The notes: a model not told the origin generated them from the sequence alone. A DNA stretch of 38,193 bases from Comamonadaceae bacterium (GCA_947378275.1 CANCJD010000004.1:1-38193); one strand, 5' to 3'. Positions 15,701-23,072 are shown, numbered from the stretch's first letter. Translations and numbers: made by a program.

Positions 15701-16582
15701 ATGGCTGCCGAAAAACGTTCTGCTGGCTACTGGCCTCTGGCCCTGTTTTTTGCCGCCTTTGTGCTGTTTTTGTACGGCCCCATGCTGGTGATCGTGGTGC
15801 TCAGTTTTCAGGGGCCTGAGGGCGGCCTGACCTTTCCGCTGCGCGGTGTCTCGCTGCACTGGTTTTACAAGCTGGCCGAGGGCCTGGGCGTGGTGGACAT
15901 TGGTGCGGCGCTAAAACGCTCGCTCGGTCTGGGCTTGGTGGTAATGGCGATTACGGTGGTGTTTTCGGTGCTGGCAGGTCTGGCATTTCGCAAAAAGCTG
16001 CGCGGTGGGAATTTGCTGTTTTTTGTGGTGGTGGCCAGTTTGATCATGCCTTCCATCATTGTCTCGCTCGGTATCGGTCTGGAGTTTCGCTTGCTGGACA
16101 CGGCCCTGAAGGCGGTTTTTACAGCCTTGGAAATGGAAGACACCTTGTCTGAATTTGGCACGTCCATGGGCTTGTTCACCTCCGCCCTGGGTGCGCACCT
16201 GACCTGGACGCTGCCTTTTGGCCTCTTGATCATGTTTGCGATTTTTAACCGCTTTAACCCGGCCTATGAAGAGGCAGCGCGCGACCTGGGCGCTACGCCC
16301 TGGCAGGGATTTCGCCATGTGGTTCTGCCATTGATTGCGCCTTCGATTGTGGGCATCGGCATGTTTGGATTCACCCTGAGTTGGGACGAAATCGCCCGCA
16401 CCTCGCAGGCCATTGGCGACGTCAACACCTTGCCCCTCGAACTGCAGGGCTTGACCAGCACCGTCACCACGCCCTCGATTTATGCCCTGGGTACGGTGAC
16501 CATGGTCGTGTCCTTTCTGGTGATGGGCCTCACGGTCGGCTTGGCCCGCTTGCTGGAAAAACGCCAGCGCGCCGCGCCATGA
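15701..16582 (+). CDS. ABC transporter permease, PotC-like
   Basis: Second inner-membrane permease, 293 residues, of the PotC type, with about six transmembrane helices. The EAA loop is YEEAARDLGATPWQGFRHVVLPL, and the ending GLARLLEKRQR is basic as expected for a cytoplasmic tail. The AAGGAG at 15689-15694, six bases before the ATG, overlaps the last codons of the first permease. Its stop overlaps the ATG of the GntR gene (ATGA), so the regulator is co-translated with the transporter. With the partner permease, ATPase and binding protein it forms one complete importer. Confidence 0.92.
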   Translation: MAAEKRSAGYWPLALFFAAFVLFLYGPMLVIVVLSFQGPEGGLTFPLRGVSLHWFYKLAEGLGVVDIGAALKRSLGLGLVVMAITVVFSVLAGLAFRKKLRGGNLLFFVVVASLIMPSIIVSLGIGLEFRLLDTALKAVFTALEMEDTLSEFGTSMGLFTSALGAHLTWTLPFGLLIMFAIFNRFNPAYEEAARDLGATPWQGFRHVVLPLIAPSIVGIGMFGFTLSWDEIARTSQAIGDVNTLPLELQGLTSTVTTPSIYALGTVTMVVSFLVMGLTVGLARLLEKRQRAAP

Positions 16583-17313
16583 ACGCCAAGGCGGAAGCCC
16601 TCAGCTGGACCGAAGAGGGTATTTACCAGCGCATGGTGCAAACCATCCGCGACCACCAGTTGCACCCCGGCACCAAGCTCGGCGAAGACCGCTTGGCCAG
16701 CGCCTTTGGCGTGTCGCGCACCCGCATTCGCCCGGTGCTCGCACGCCTGGCGGGCGAGCAGGTGGTCACACTGACGCCCAACCGGGGCGCCACTGTGGCC
16801 CGCCCCACCGAGCAAGAGGCGCGCGAGGTCTTTCAGGCGCGCCGCCTGATTGAGCCCACACTGGTCGCTGCCTTTATGGCGCGCGCCAGCAGCGCCGAAC
16901 TGCGGACGCTGGGCCACTGCATCACCCAGGAAGAAGCCGCCCGCACCCAAGGCGAGCGCCATCGCGCCATTCGGCTCGCCGGTGAGTTTCATTTGCACAT
17001 TGCGCGGTTTTCGCAACACCAGACCCTGGGCCGCATCATGGGCGAATTGGTGTCGCGCACCTCGCTCGTGCTTATGGCCTATGGGCAGCCAGCCGACCTG
17101 GGCCAGGGCCCGACATCCAGCGCTTGCGGCTGCCACGACCACCGCGCCTTGCTCGACGCGATGCGCTTGGGCGACCGCCCGCTGGCCGAGCAGTTGATGC
17201 AAGCGCATTTGCGCGGCCTGGAGTCGCAGTTGCGTTTTGCCCCAGCCCGCGCCCAGGTTCCGGACTTCAATGCTTTGTTTCAACCCGCTTATGCCACGGC
17301 TGCTACTGATTAA
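16579..17313 (+). CDS. GntR-family transcriptional regulator, FCD domain
   Basis: DNA-binding regulator of 244 residues. The N-terminal winged helix-turn-helix includes GIYQRMVQTIRDHQLHPGTKLGEDRLASAFGVSRTRIRPVLARL; the recognition helix has RIRPVLARL in place of the common VREALxRL. The C-terminal FCD (FadR-like) domain keeps the metal/ligand histidines in EFHLHIARF, HDHRALLDAM and AHLRGLESQL. Such proteins bind a small organic acid or related effector and usually repress catabolic or transport genes. It is coupled by ATGA to the permease and overlaps the racemase gene by 23 bases, so it is almost certainly the local regulator. Possible operators are the inverted repeats at 12265-12315, one of which covers the -12 region of the ABC promoter. 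Effector unknown. Confidence 0.9.
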   Translation: MNAKAEALSWTEEGIYQRMVQTIRDHQLHPGTKLGEDRLASAFGVSRTRIRPVLARLAGEQVVTLTPNRGATVARPTEQEAREVFQARRLIEPTLVAAFMARASSAELRTLGHCITQEEAARTQGERHRAIRLAGEFHLHIARFSQHQTLGRIMGELVSRTSLVLMAYGQPADLGQGPTSSACGCHDHRALLDAMRLGDRPLAEQLMQAHLRGLESQLRFAPARAQVPDFNALFQPAYATAATD

Positions 17314-18034
17314 TCCCAATACCTCGGCAGGTGTCAGCGCGCTGGTGCTACGCCACGCCCAGGACGCGGTCGGGCACCGGGCGCAGATTGAGGTGGTGAC
17401 TGCGCGCTTTGGCGCACCCTATATTGCCTGCGAAGCCAGTTTTGCTGTGGCCGCGCATGCGGTGCTGGACGCCTGGGCTGCCGCCCAGCTTGCGGTGCAA
17501 ACTGCGGGCCAGGCGCCGTATGACGCAGTGCTGATCGCCTGTTTTGGCGACCCCGGCCTGCTGGCGCTGCGCCAGATGTGCCCAGTACCCGTCACCGGGC
17601 TGGCCGAGGCGGCGTTTTTGCAGGCTTCGGGCCAGGGTCGATTTGCCATCGTGACCGGTGGCGCGGCCTGGGAGCCCATGCTCGCGCGCCTGGCGCACAG
17701 CCTGGGGTACGGGCAAAGTCTGGCCGCCATCCATACCGTGGCCGCAACCGGTGCGGAGCTCGCGCGTGACCCGGTGGCCGCGCACGCCTTGTTGTGCGAC
17801 GCTTGCAGTACGGTGGCCGCAGCCAGTGGCGCGGCATCGGTGATTTTGGGTGGCGCCGGTTTGGCGGGCATGGCGCAGGCCGTGCAGCCAGGCGTGCCGG
17901 TGCCGGTGATTGACAGCGTGGTGGCTGGTGTGCAGCACGCGCTGGCGCTGTGCGGCACACCGGTGGCGCCGCATACATCCTTGGGCTTTGCCTGGCAAGC
18001 CGTGTCGTCGGAGCTGGCGGCTACCGGCGCCTGA
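17291..18034 (+). CDS. Asp/Glu/hydantoin racemase family protein
   Basis: Cytosolic protein of 247 residues with the family start LLLINPNTS and the first catalytic cysteine motif IACFGDPG (Cys84). Hydantoin and allantoin racemases use a second Cys in a LGCAGM-like motif; here that position is Gly188 in ILGGAGLAGM, so classical two-base racemisation is doubtful. Single-Cys members of the superfamily include arylmalonate decarboxylase, which shows that other chemistry is possible. The ATG at 17291 overlaps the end of the GntR gene, and the track's start at 17237 lies further inside it. Last gene of the ABC unit; it converges with the GGT-like gene 15 bases away. Context with two allantoinase-like hydrolases points to a cyclic ureide or hydantoin-like substrate. 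Confidence 0.85.
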   Translation: MPRLLLINPNTSAGVSALVLRHAQDAVGHRAQIEVVTARFGAPYIACEASFAVAAHAVLDAWAAAQLAVQTAGQAPYDAVLIACFGDPGLLALRQMCPVPVTGLAEAAFLQASGQGRFAIVTGGAAWEPMLARLAHSLGYGQSLAAIHTVAATGAELARDPVAAHALLCDACSTVAAASGAASVILGGAGLAGMAQAVQPGVPVPVIDSVVAGVQHALALCGTPVAPHTSLGFAWQAVSSELAATGA

Positions 18035-18049
18035 GCACGAGCGAAGGTC

Positions 18050-19666
18050 TCAGGCCACTGAAGGGCATCCCATCGCGTAACCGTCGCTGCGCGGGTCGTG
18101 CGCGCCGCGCATGCCACCATCGGCGTCTAGCACGATGGCGCCTGGGTGGCCCATCAGCGGGCTGTGCGCGTCCACTGTGCTGATGGTGTGACCGCGCAGT
18201 GACAGTGCCTCGCGCACCTCGGTCCCCACGTCGGCTTCGAGTTTGAGCGAATCGCGCGCGTCCGAGAAAGTCTTGCCCAGCAAAAAGCGCGGCTGCGCCA
18301 GAGCGTCGAACGGGTCCATCTGGTAGTCAATCAGGCGGGTGAGCACGGCCGCCAGCGTTTGGGGCTGGCCGTCGGCGCCCTGCGTGCCGTAGACCATGCG
18401 GGTGCGCCCACCCTTGCGGTAGATGCCGGGGTTCAGGGTGTGAAACGGGCGTTTGCCTGGTGCCAGGCAGTTGGGGTGCCGCGGGTCCAGCGAAAACGAG
18501 GCGCCCCGGTTGTGCCAGACCAGCCCGGTGTCGCCGGCCATCACGCCGCTGCCCCAGTCGTAATACACAGTGGCCAAGAGCGAGACGGCGTTGCCCGCCG
18601 CGTCTGCCGCGCCCACGTACACCGTGTCGCCCGTCTGAAACGGCTGCGGCCAGGGCAGGGCGCTTTGCATGTCGATGCGTGCGGCCAACGCGTCCAGATG
18701 TGCTTTGGACAGCAGGCGCTCGGTGGGTACTGGCACAAAAGCCGGGTCGGCCACAAAGCGCTTGCGGTCCAAAAATGCCTGTTTGGTGGCTTCCACCAGC
18801 AGGTGGTAGTGGTCAGCGCTGCCCTGAGTTACCTTGGACAGGTCAAAGCGCTCGAGCACGCCCATGATTTGCAACGTGGTGATGCCTTGGGTGGGTGGTG
18901 GGTGCGCCAGCAGCGTGCCGCCGCGGTAGTCCACGGCCAATGGCGCCTCGACATGGGCGCGGGTGCGCGCCAGGTCTTCGCGCGTGAGTGGCGAGCCCGC
19001 CGCCGCCATTGCGTCGGCGATGCGCTGGGCCAACGGGCCTTCGTACATCGCGCGCGCGCCGCGCTCGGCGAGTGTTTCCAGGGTGCGCGCCAGCAGCGGC
19101 TGGCGGCGTACGGTGCCCGCTGGCGGCACGCGGCCTTGGTCGGAAAATACGGCAAACACATCGCCCAGCGCACCCGCCTCGGGCAGGCGAAAGTCCAGCC
19201 AAAAGCGCTCGGAGGCGCTGATCTCAAATCCCTCGCGCGCCAGCGCAATGGACGGCGCCAGCAGCGCGCTCCAACTGCGCTTGCCGCCCCAGGTGCTGCG
19301 GCTGATCTCAAAGGCCCGGCCCAGTGCGTCGGCGGCGCCTGCGGTGGTGAGCGCCGCGCGCGGCCCGCGTGTGGGAATGGCGCCGCTGTAACCGTCCACC
19401 TTGTGCGCCGCCTGGCCTATCCCTGAGATGCTTTGCACCACGCCCTGGGCGTTGGCCACCAGCATCAGCACGTCGCCACCCCAGCCGCAAAAATGCGGGT
19501 AGGTCACGTTCAGGGTGGCGACTGTGGCAATGGCGGCCTCAATCGCATTGCCGCCCTTAGAGAGCACATCCACCCCGGCTTGGGTGGCCAGCGCGTGCGG
19601 GCTGGTCACCATGCCGGTGCGGGAGTGCGCACTGCTGCGCGCCGGGCCATTAGGCGTTGTGCTCAT
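18050..19666 (-). CDS. Gamma-glutamyltransferase-like Ntn hydrolase
   Basis: Protein of 538 residues in the GGT superfamily, made as a precursor that self-cleaves before a nucleophilic Thr. That Thr is Thr348 in TGDTVYVGAADAAGNAVS, with the following GSGVMAGDTGLVWHN block and a PGKRPFHTLNP loop typical of the small subunit. The large subunit shows GMVTSPHALATQAGVDVLSKGGNAIEAA. In true GGTs an FRExAP motif carries the Arg that binds the gamma-glutamyl carboxylate; here the position reads SGIGQAAHKV, so a different acyl group is likely. Related GGT-like proteins include HpxW, the oxamate amidohydrolase of uric acid breakdown. No signal peptide is present, unlike periplasmic GGTs. The start at 19666 overlaps the upstream gene's stop as ATGA. 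Confidence 0.87.
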   Translation of the reverse strand: MSTTPNGPARSSAHSRTGMVTSPHALATQAGVDVLSKGGNAIEAAIATVATLNVTYPHFCGWGGDVLMLVANAQGVVQSISGIGQAAHKVDGYSGAIPTRGPRAALTTAGAADALGRAFEISRSTWGGKRSWSALLAPSIALAREGFEISASERFWLDFRLPEAGALGDVFAVFSDQGRVPPAGTVRRQPLLARTLETLAERGARAMYEGPLAQRIADAMAAAGSPLTREDLARTRAHVEAPLAVDYRGGTLLAHPPPTQGITTLQIMGVLERFDLSKVTQGSADHYHLLVEATKQAFLDRKRFVADPAFVPVPTERLLSKAHLDALAARIDMQSALPWPQPFQTGDTVYVGAADAAGNAVSLLATVYYDWGSGVMAGDTGLVWHNRGASFSLDPRHPNCLAPGKRPFHTLNPGIYRKGGRTRMVYGTQGADGQPQTLAAVLTRLIDYQMDPFDALAQPRFLLGKTFSDARDSLKLEADVGTEVREALSLRGHTISTVDAHSPLMGHPGAIVLDADGGMRGAHDPRSDGYAMGCPSVA

Positions 19667-20568
19667 GCTGAAACCGTCTGCATATGCTGGCAAATCTGGC
19701 CCGGCGTGGTGAACCACACGTCCCCCGCGTCACGGGCGCGCACCAGGTGCGTCAGCGCCCGGCGCAAATGCAGCAGCCGGTGCGGCTGGCCCACGATATA
19801 GGGGTGCAGCGCTATGCCCATCACCAAGGGCTGTTGCACGGCCTGGTGGCGCATTTCGTCAAAGTGGTCGGTGATGAGTTCGCCAAAGGTCTTGCCGTCC
19901 ATCAGCCGCCCCATCACCATGGGGATGTCGTTGACCTCTTGCGGGTAGGGAATCGACCACAGGGGCTGGCCTGAGCGGGTGCGCATGCGCGTGGGCTGGT
20001 CGTCGTGGCACCAGTTCAGGGTGTAGCGGTAGCCCGTCTCGGCCAGCAGGTCCGGCGTGACCGAGCTCTCGGAAATCCAGGGCGAGAGCCAACCCGCAGG
20101 TGCTGAGCCGCTGTGCTGCAGCATGCGCTCGCGGCAGCCCGCGAGCAAAGCGCGCTCTTGGTCTTCTGGCAAATCAGACTGGCGCATGGCGTTGCTGTGG
20201 CCGTGGCCAATCAACTCGTCGCCGCGCTGCACCAGGGCCTGCACCAGTTCCGGGCAATGGTCGTAAAGCGCGGTGTTGATCAGCGCGCCCGTGGGCAGCG
20301 CGAGCTGGTCAAAGAGCTCCAAGCAGCGCCAGGCGCCCACGCGGTTGCCGTATTCGCGCCAGGCGTAGTTCAGCACGTCGGGTTGGGGTGATGCGGGGCC
20401 GATGTTGGCGCCTAGGCCGCCGCCAAAGGCGAAATGCTCCACGTTAAAGCCCAAGTACACAGCCAGGCGCGCGCCATTGGGCCAGCAGTAGTCGGGGCGC
20501 CGGGTGATGGGCGTGCAGTCAAAACGGCCGCTGTTGGCGATGGGTGCAAACGGGTCTTGGGGCGTCAT
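19663..20568 (-). CDS. Polysaccharide-deacetylase/allantoinase-like hydrolase
   Basis: Cytosolic hydrolase of 301 residues in the deacetylase (NodB-like) fold, of a subtype different from the plus-strand enzyme. Probable metal-site motifs are YLGFNVEHF, where the usual TFDD is replaced by NVE-H, and ELIGHGHSN, which keeps the HxxxH-like pair. Further conserved pieces are GWLSPWISES and GIALHPYIVGQPHR. PuuE-type allantoinases belong to this group, so opening of a ureide ring is plausible. The ATG at 20568 overlaps the stop of the NTF2-like gene by four bases (ATGA), and its own stop overlaps the GGT-like start in the same way, making a tightly coupled three-gene unit. Sequence divergence at the first Asp motif means the metal and reaction need caution. 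Confidence 0.86.
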   Translation of the reverse strand: MTPQDPFAPIANSGRFDCTPITRRPDYCWPNGARLAVYLGFNVEHFAFGGGLGANIGPASPQPDVLNYAWREYGNRVGAWRCLELFDQLALPTGALINTALYDHCPELVQALVQRGDELIGHGHSNAMRQSDLPEDQERALLAGCRERMLQHSGSAPAGWLSPWISESSVTPDLLAETGYRYTLNWCHDDQPTRMRTRSGQPLWSIPYPQEVNDIPMVMGRLMDGKTFGELITDHFDEMRHQAVQQPLVMGIALHPYIVGQPHRLLHLRRALTHLVRARDAGDVWFTTPGQICQHMQTVSA

Positions 20569-21005
20569 GGCTGCGCTCCGGTGACCACGGGCCAGGGCGC
20601 GGCCAGACCGGCACGCACCAGCATCCATTCGGCGCTGTCGTTCCACACGTCCATTTGCACGATCAGGCCGCCTTGCACCACGTAGCGGTCCACATAGCGG
20701 TTGCCCTCAAACAGGGTGCCGTCGGGCCAGGCGCCGTAGAGCGTGCCGATGTTGTAGACGATGGCGTCAAGCGCGGTGGCACCGTCCACCACGTCGGTCT
20801 GCTCAAAGCGCTTTTTGACCCAGGCGTAGCGCGTGGCGTTGAAGGCGCTGCAGTCGCTGGGGTCACGCATTTCGCGCCCGCCGGTAAAGCGGATGCGCAG
20901 CGCAGGAGACACAAAGGCACGCGCACCGATCGGGTCTGGAACCATGATGGTGTGCAGAAATTTTTCGACCAAGTCTTTGGGGGAGAGAGCGGGAGAGCGA
21001 TCCAT
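20565..21005 (-). CDS. NTF2/SnoaL-like fold protein
   Basis: Protein of 146 residues beginning MDRSPALSPKDLVEKFL. The alternation of an N-terminal helical part with strands LRIRFTGGREM, YGAWPDGTLFEGNRYVDRYVV and LIVQMDVWNDSAEW is the cone-shaped NTF2/SnoaL pattern, which serves many small-molecule enzymes and binding proteins. No assigned reaction can be read from it. It is the first gene of the leftward unit with the allantoinase-like and GGT-like genes, each overlapping the next by four bases. HpxZ of the Klebsiella oxamate cluster is also a small protein of this broad fold next to a GGT-like enzyme, a loose parallel only. The gene is divergent from the secreted-protein gene across a 253-base regulatory region. 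Confidence 0.82.
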   Translation of the reverse strand: MDRSPALSPKDLVEKFLHTIMVPDPIGARAFVSPALRIRFTGGREMRDPSDCSAFNATRYAWVKKRFEQTDVVDGATALDAIVYNIGTLYGAWPDGTLFEGNRYVDRYVVQGGLIVQMDVWNDSAEWMLVRAGLAAPWPVVTGAQP

Positions 21006-21075
21006 GGTTGCTAAAGGTCTTCGTTAATGAGGGATGCCGGGTCCGATGTGGCGTTGTGCCGGTGGAATAGCCTTC

Positions 21076-21090
21076 GCAATTTCTAGGCCA
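21076..21090 (-). promoter_or_regulatory. Possible sigma-54-like element of leftward operon
   Basis: On the minus strand TGGCCTAGAAATTGC has TGGC and TTGC with GG and GC ten bases apart, but the bases after TGGC do not match consensus. The predicted start is about 21064, giving a leader of about 60 bases. It overlaps the 16-base palindrome. Weaker than the two plus-strand sites. Confidence 0.3.
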
Positions 21091-21098
21091 TGGCCTAG
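21083..21098. repeat. Perfect 16-base palindrome CTAGGCCATGGCCTAG
   Basis: A perfect palindrome followed on the plus strand by GTTTTTT, between the divergent NTF2-like and secreted-protein genes. It could be an operator or a weak rho-independent terminator on the plus strand (stem CTAGGC/GCCTAG, loop CATG). The rest of the 21006-21258 gap is AT-rich promoter-like sequence with no further gene. Confidence 0.7.
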
Positions 21099-21191
21099 GT
21101 TTTTTAGCGCCATAGGTGCTTTCATCCTAGGGGGTCGCAGGCACAAGATCGGCACTTTGATCTATGTCATGCGCACAATTTTTTTGATTTT

Positions 21192-21197
21192 TATAAT
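21192..21197 (+). promoter_or_regulatory. -10-like TATAAT upstream of secreted-protein gene
   Basis: Consensus TATAAT within an AT-rich stretch about 60 bases before the ATG at 21259. No convincing -35 lies 16-18 bases upstream. A TTGACA immediately follows at 21197 and could belong to an alternative promoter. Confidence 0.35.
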
Positions 21198-21258
21198 TGA
21201 CAGTTCGTCCGTGCCCAATTAAGGTGCGCGACCAGATTTTTTTTAAGGTGTGCCCCGC

Positions 21259-22212
21259 ATGCGTCGAATTTATTTTTTGTGGTTGCTGCTGCTGGCGGGC
21301 AGTGCGTTTGGCGCCGAAATGCAAGCCATATTGCTGTGGCCCACGATTCCGTTTATTCGCGGCCAAGATTTGTGCCAATACCAAGACGCATATGGCCGCA
21401 GTAAATCAGAAAATTCCCAGGCCCTGACGCAAAACATGATTGGTTTGCTGCGCGAAGGTGCGAGCTCCGGCAGCGCGTTTGCCATGGTATTGGCCATGGA
21501 TGAATTAACCAACAAAAACCGTGCGCTGGCCAGCGCCGGTTTGGGGATGGACGTGGTGCTTGAGGGCAGTCTGAAGGCATCTTTGGACGCTATTTACCGC
21601 GACATTAACCCGCAACAAAAGAAAGTGGCCTTCTTCAATCCGATGCCGCTCATTCAGGTGGTTCACGAGCTGCATGACCAAAAGCGCCAAGGTTACCTGG
21701 ATCAGCGTTATCTCTCGGGCCTGACAGGCGTGGTGTGGGGCATTTATTCATTCAGCCCGAGCTGCCGCGGCGACGTCACGGTGACGCTGCACATTGAAAC
21801 CAAAGAGGGCGTGACCTACAACTTCCAGGGTCAAGGAACGCCAGAGTCGGTCATGCAGGGAATGGCGGGCCAGGTGTTTGAGTTCTTTCAGAGAACCCGG
21901 TTCCCTTCCAAAGTGAAATACGGCAACGGTTTTGTGGAACTCTTGGGCGCACCCGGATCACCCATCAGCCACGCCACTTTGCCCGAGAATGCTGAAAAAT
22001 CCTGCGAAAAAATGCAGGGCCGCCTGCCCACTGCCGAAGAATATATTTTTCTGTCAAGTCTGGGCGACTGGAGCGGTGGCGTCACCCTGCGCCATGAGTT
22101 TTGGGCGATGGCCAATGGCATGGTGATGGCCCCCGACCTGCCCAACCCTAGCCCGGTGCGCAAGGCGGAAGAAATCCGGGTCAACGAATACCATTTTTAC
22201 TGCGTGCGCTGA
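21259..22212 (+). CDS. Secreted protein of unknown function
   Basis: Unrecognised protein of 317 residues. It begins with a cleavable-looking signal peptide (MRRIYFLWLLLLAGSAFGA), so the mature protein is probably periplasmic or exported. The middle contains YLSGLTGVVWGIYSFSPSCRGDVTVTLHIETKEG, a predicted beta-rich region, then VMQGMAGQVFEFFQRTRFPSKV. The C-terminal third (GRLPTAEEYIFLSSLGDWSGG ... EIRVNEYHFYCVR) resembles the end of FGE/C-type-lectin-like or DUF1566-like domains, where LPTxxEW and xYxCVR motifs frame the fold; I cannot assign it firmly. The start at 21259 is preceded by AAGG ten bases away; the GTG at 21250 used by the track overlaps that site. Codon use is slightly more AT-rich than in its neighbours. 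Confidence 0.75.
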   Translation: MRRIYFLWLLLLAGSAFGAEMQAILLWPTIPFIRGQDLCQYQDAYGRSKSENSQALTQNMIGLLREGASSGSAFAMVLAMDELTNKNRALASAGLGMDVVLEGSLKASLDAIYRDINPQQKKVAFFNPMPLIQVVHELHDQKRQGYLDQRYLSGLTGVVWGIYSFSPSCRGDVTVTLHIETKEGVTYNFQGQGTPESVMQGMAGQVFEFFQRTRFPSKVKYGNGFVELLGAPGSPISHATLPENAEKSCEKMQGRLPTAEEYIFLSSLGDWSGGVTLRHEFWAMANGMVMAPDLPNPSPVRKAEEIRVNEYHFYCVR

Positions 22213-22223
22213 GCGCCGCGCGT

Positions 22224-22670
22224 TTATCCCGCCAGCGCCGTCTTCACCGCCGCCGACACGGAAGACATCTCCGCCTTTCCGGCCAGGCGCGTTTTCACTA
22301 CGCCCATGACTTTGCCCATGTCGCCGGGGCCCGCGGCGCCCAGTTCCACTACGATCGCCTTGACCGCAGCCAGCACCTCGTCGGCCGCCATGCGCTGGGG
22401 CAGGTAGGCTTGCAACACAGTGATCTCGGCGGCTTCTTTGTCCGCCAGATCTTGGCGCGCGGCGGCTTCGAATGCGGCAATCGAGTCTTTGCGTTGTTTG
22501 ATGAGCTTGTCTACCAGTCCCACCACGGCGGCGTCGTCCAGCACGATGCGTTCGTCTACCTCACGCTGCTTGCAGGCCGCCAGCAACAGGCGGATGGTGC
22601 CCAGGCGCTCGCTGTCTTTGGCGCGCATGGCGGTTTTCATATCTTCGGTAATCTGGTCTTTAAGCGACAT
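22224..22670 (-). CDS. yqeY: GatB/YqeY domain protein
   Basis: Cytosolic protein of 148 residues of the YqeY family, related to the C-terminal tRNA-binding region of GatB. Recognisable sequence: MSLKDQITEDMKTAMRAKDSERLGTIRLLLAACKQREVDER, then LQAYLPQRM and the ending GDMGKVMGVVKTRLAGKAEMSSVSAAVK. A direct function is not established; the gene typically lies behind rpsU and before dnaG in many proteobacteria. Here it follows rpsU, separated by an intrinsic terminator, and dnaG does not follow: the next gene downstream is the convergent secreted-protein gene. AGGAG precedes the ATG at a suitable distance. Confidence 0.93.
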   Translation of the reverse strand: MSLKDQITEDMKTAMRAKDSERLGTIRLLLAACKQREVDERIVLDDAAVVGLVDKLIKQRKDSIAAFEAAARQDLADKEAAEITVLQAYLPQRMAADEVLAAVKAIVVELGAAGPGDMGKVMGVVKTRLAGKAEMSSVSAAVKTALAG

Positions 22671-22705
22671 GGCCGTAGGCTCCTGCGGATGGGGGTGGAG
22701 AAGTT

Positions 22706-22742
22706 AAAAAAGCCCGCCGGAGCGTCCCCAGGCGAGCTTTTT
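22706..22742 (-). terminator. Intrinsic terminator between rpsU and yqeY
   Basis: On the minus strand AAGCTCGCC pairs with GGCGGGCTT (nine pairs, one G-U) around a 12-base loop and is followed by a T-run. The plus strand also has a T-run, so it can work in both directions. It lies 41 bases after the rpsU stop and 36 bases before the yqeY ATG, and so would reduce read-through from rpsU. Confidence 0.75.
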
Positions 22743-22782
22743 GGGCTTTAGAAGCCTTTGGGGCTTCTGTGGCAAAAGAAAC

Positions 22783-22995
22783 TTAGAACAGTTTCTTGGG
22801 CAACTGCATGCTGCGAATGCGCTTGTAGTTGCGCTTCACGGCAGCAGCTTTTTTGCGCTTGCGAATGGCAGTGGGCTTTTCGTAGAACTCGCGGGCGCGC
22901 AAGTCAGTCAGCAAGCCGAGCTTCTCGATAGTGCGTTTAAAGCGGCGCAGTGCGACGTCAAAGGGTTCGTTCTCTTTTACACGGATCGTGGTCAT
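22783..22995 (-). CDS. rpsU: 30S ribosomal protein S21
   Basis: Small basic ribosomal protein of 70 residues, the standard length for beta-proteobacterial S21, which helps mRNA docking on the 30S subunit. The sequence [29 protein letters not shown] and the Lys/Arg-rich middle ([18 protein letters not shown]) are diagnostic. No strong Shine-Dalgarno sequence lies before the ATG, which fits a gene that can be translationally self-regulated, though this is not shown. It has a long leader with a candidate hairpin and its own consensus -10 box upstream, and a terminator directly after it. Confidence 0.96.
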   Translation of the reverse strand: MTTIRVKENEPFDVALRRFKRTIEKLGLLTDLRAREFYEKPTAIRKRKKAAAVKRNYKRIRSMQLPKKLF

Positions 22996-23072
22996 TACGT
23001 AATGGTGTCCAAAATATGCCGACGAAGGTCATGGTGGAAGATCGGGCCACCCATGCCACGTACAGCGAAGTT

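Noticed and set aside
18359-19426. 355-codon plus-strand open frame
   Set aside because: Antisense shadow of the GGT-like gene; no recognisable protein features.
21107-21119. NtrC site upstream of the leftward operon
   Set aside because: GCGCC-N3-GGTGC has a mismatch and a spacer two bases too short for the NtrC core.
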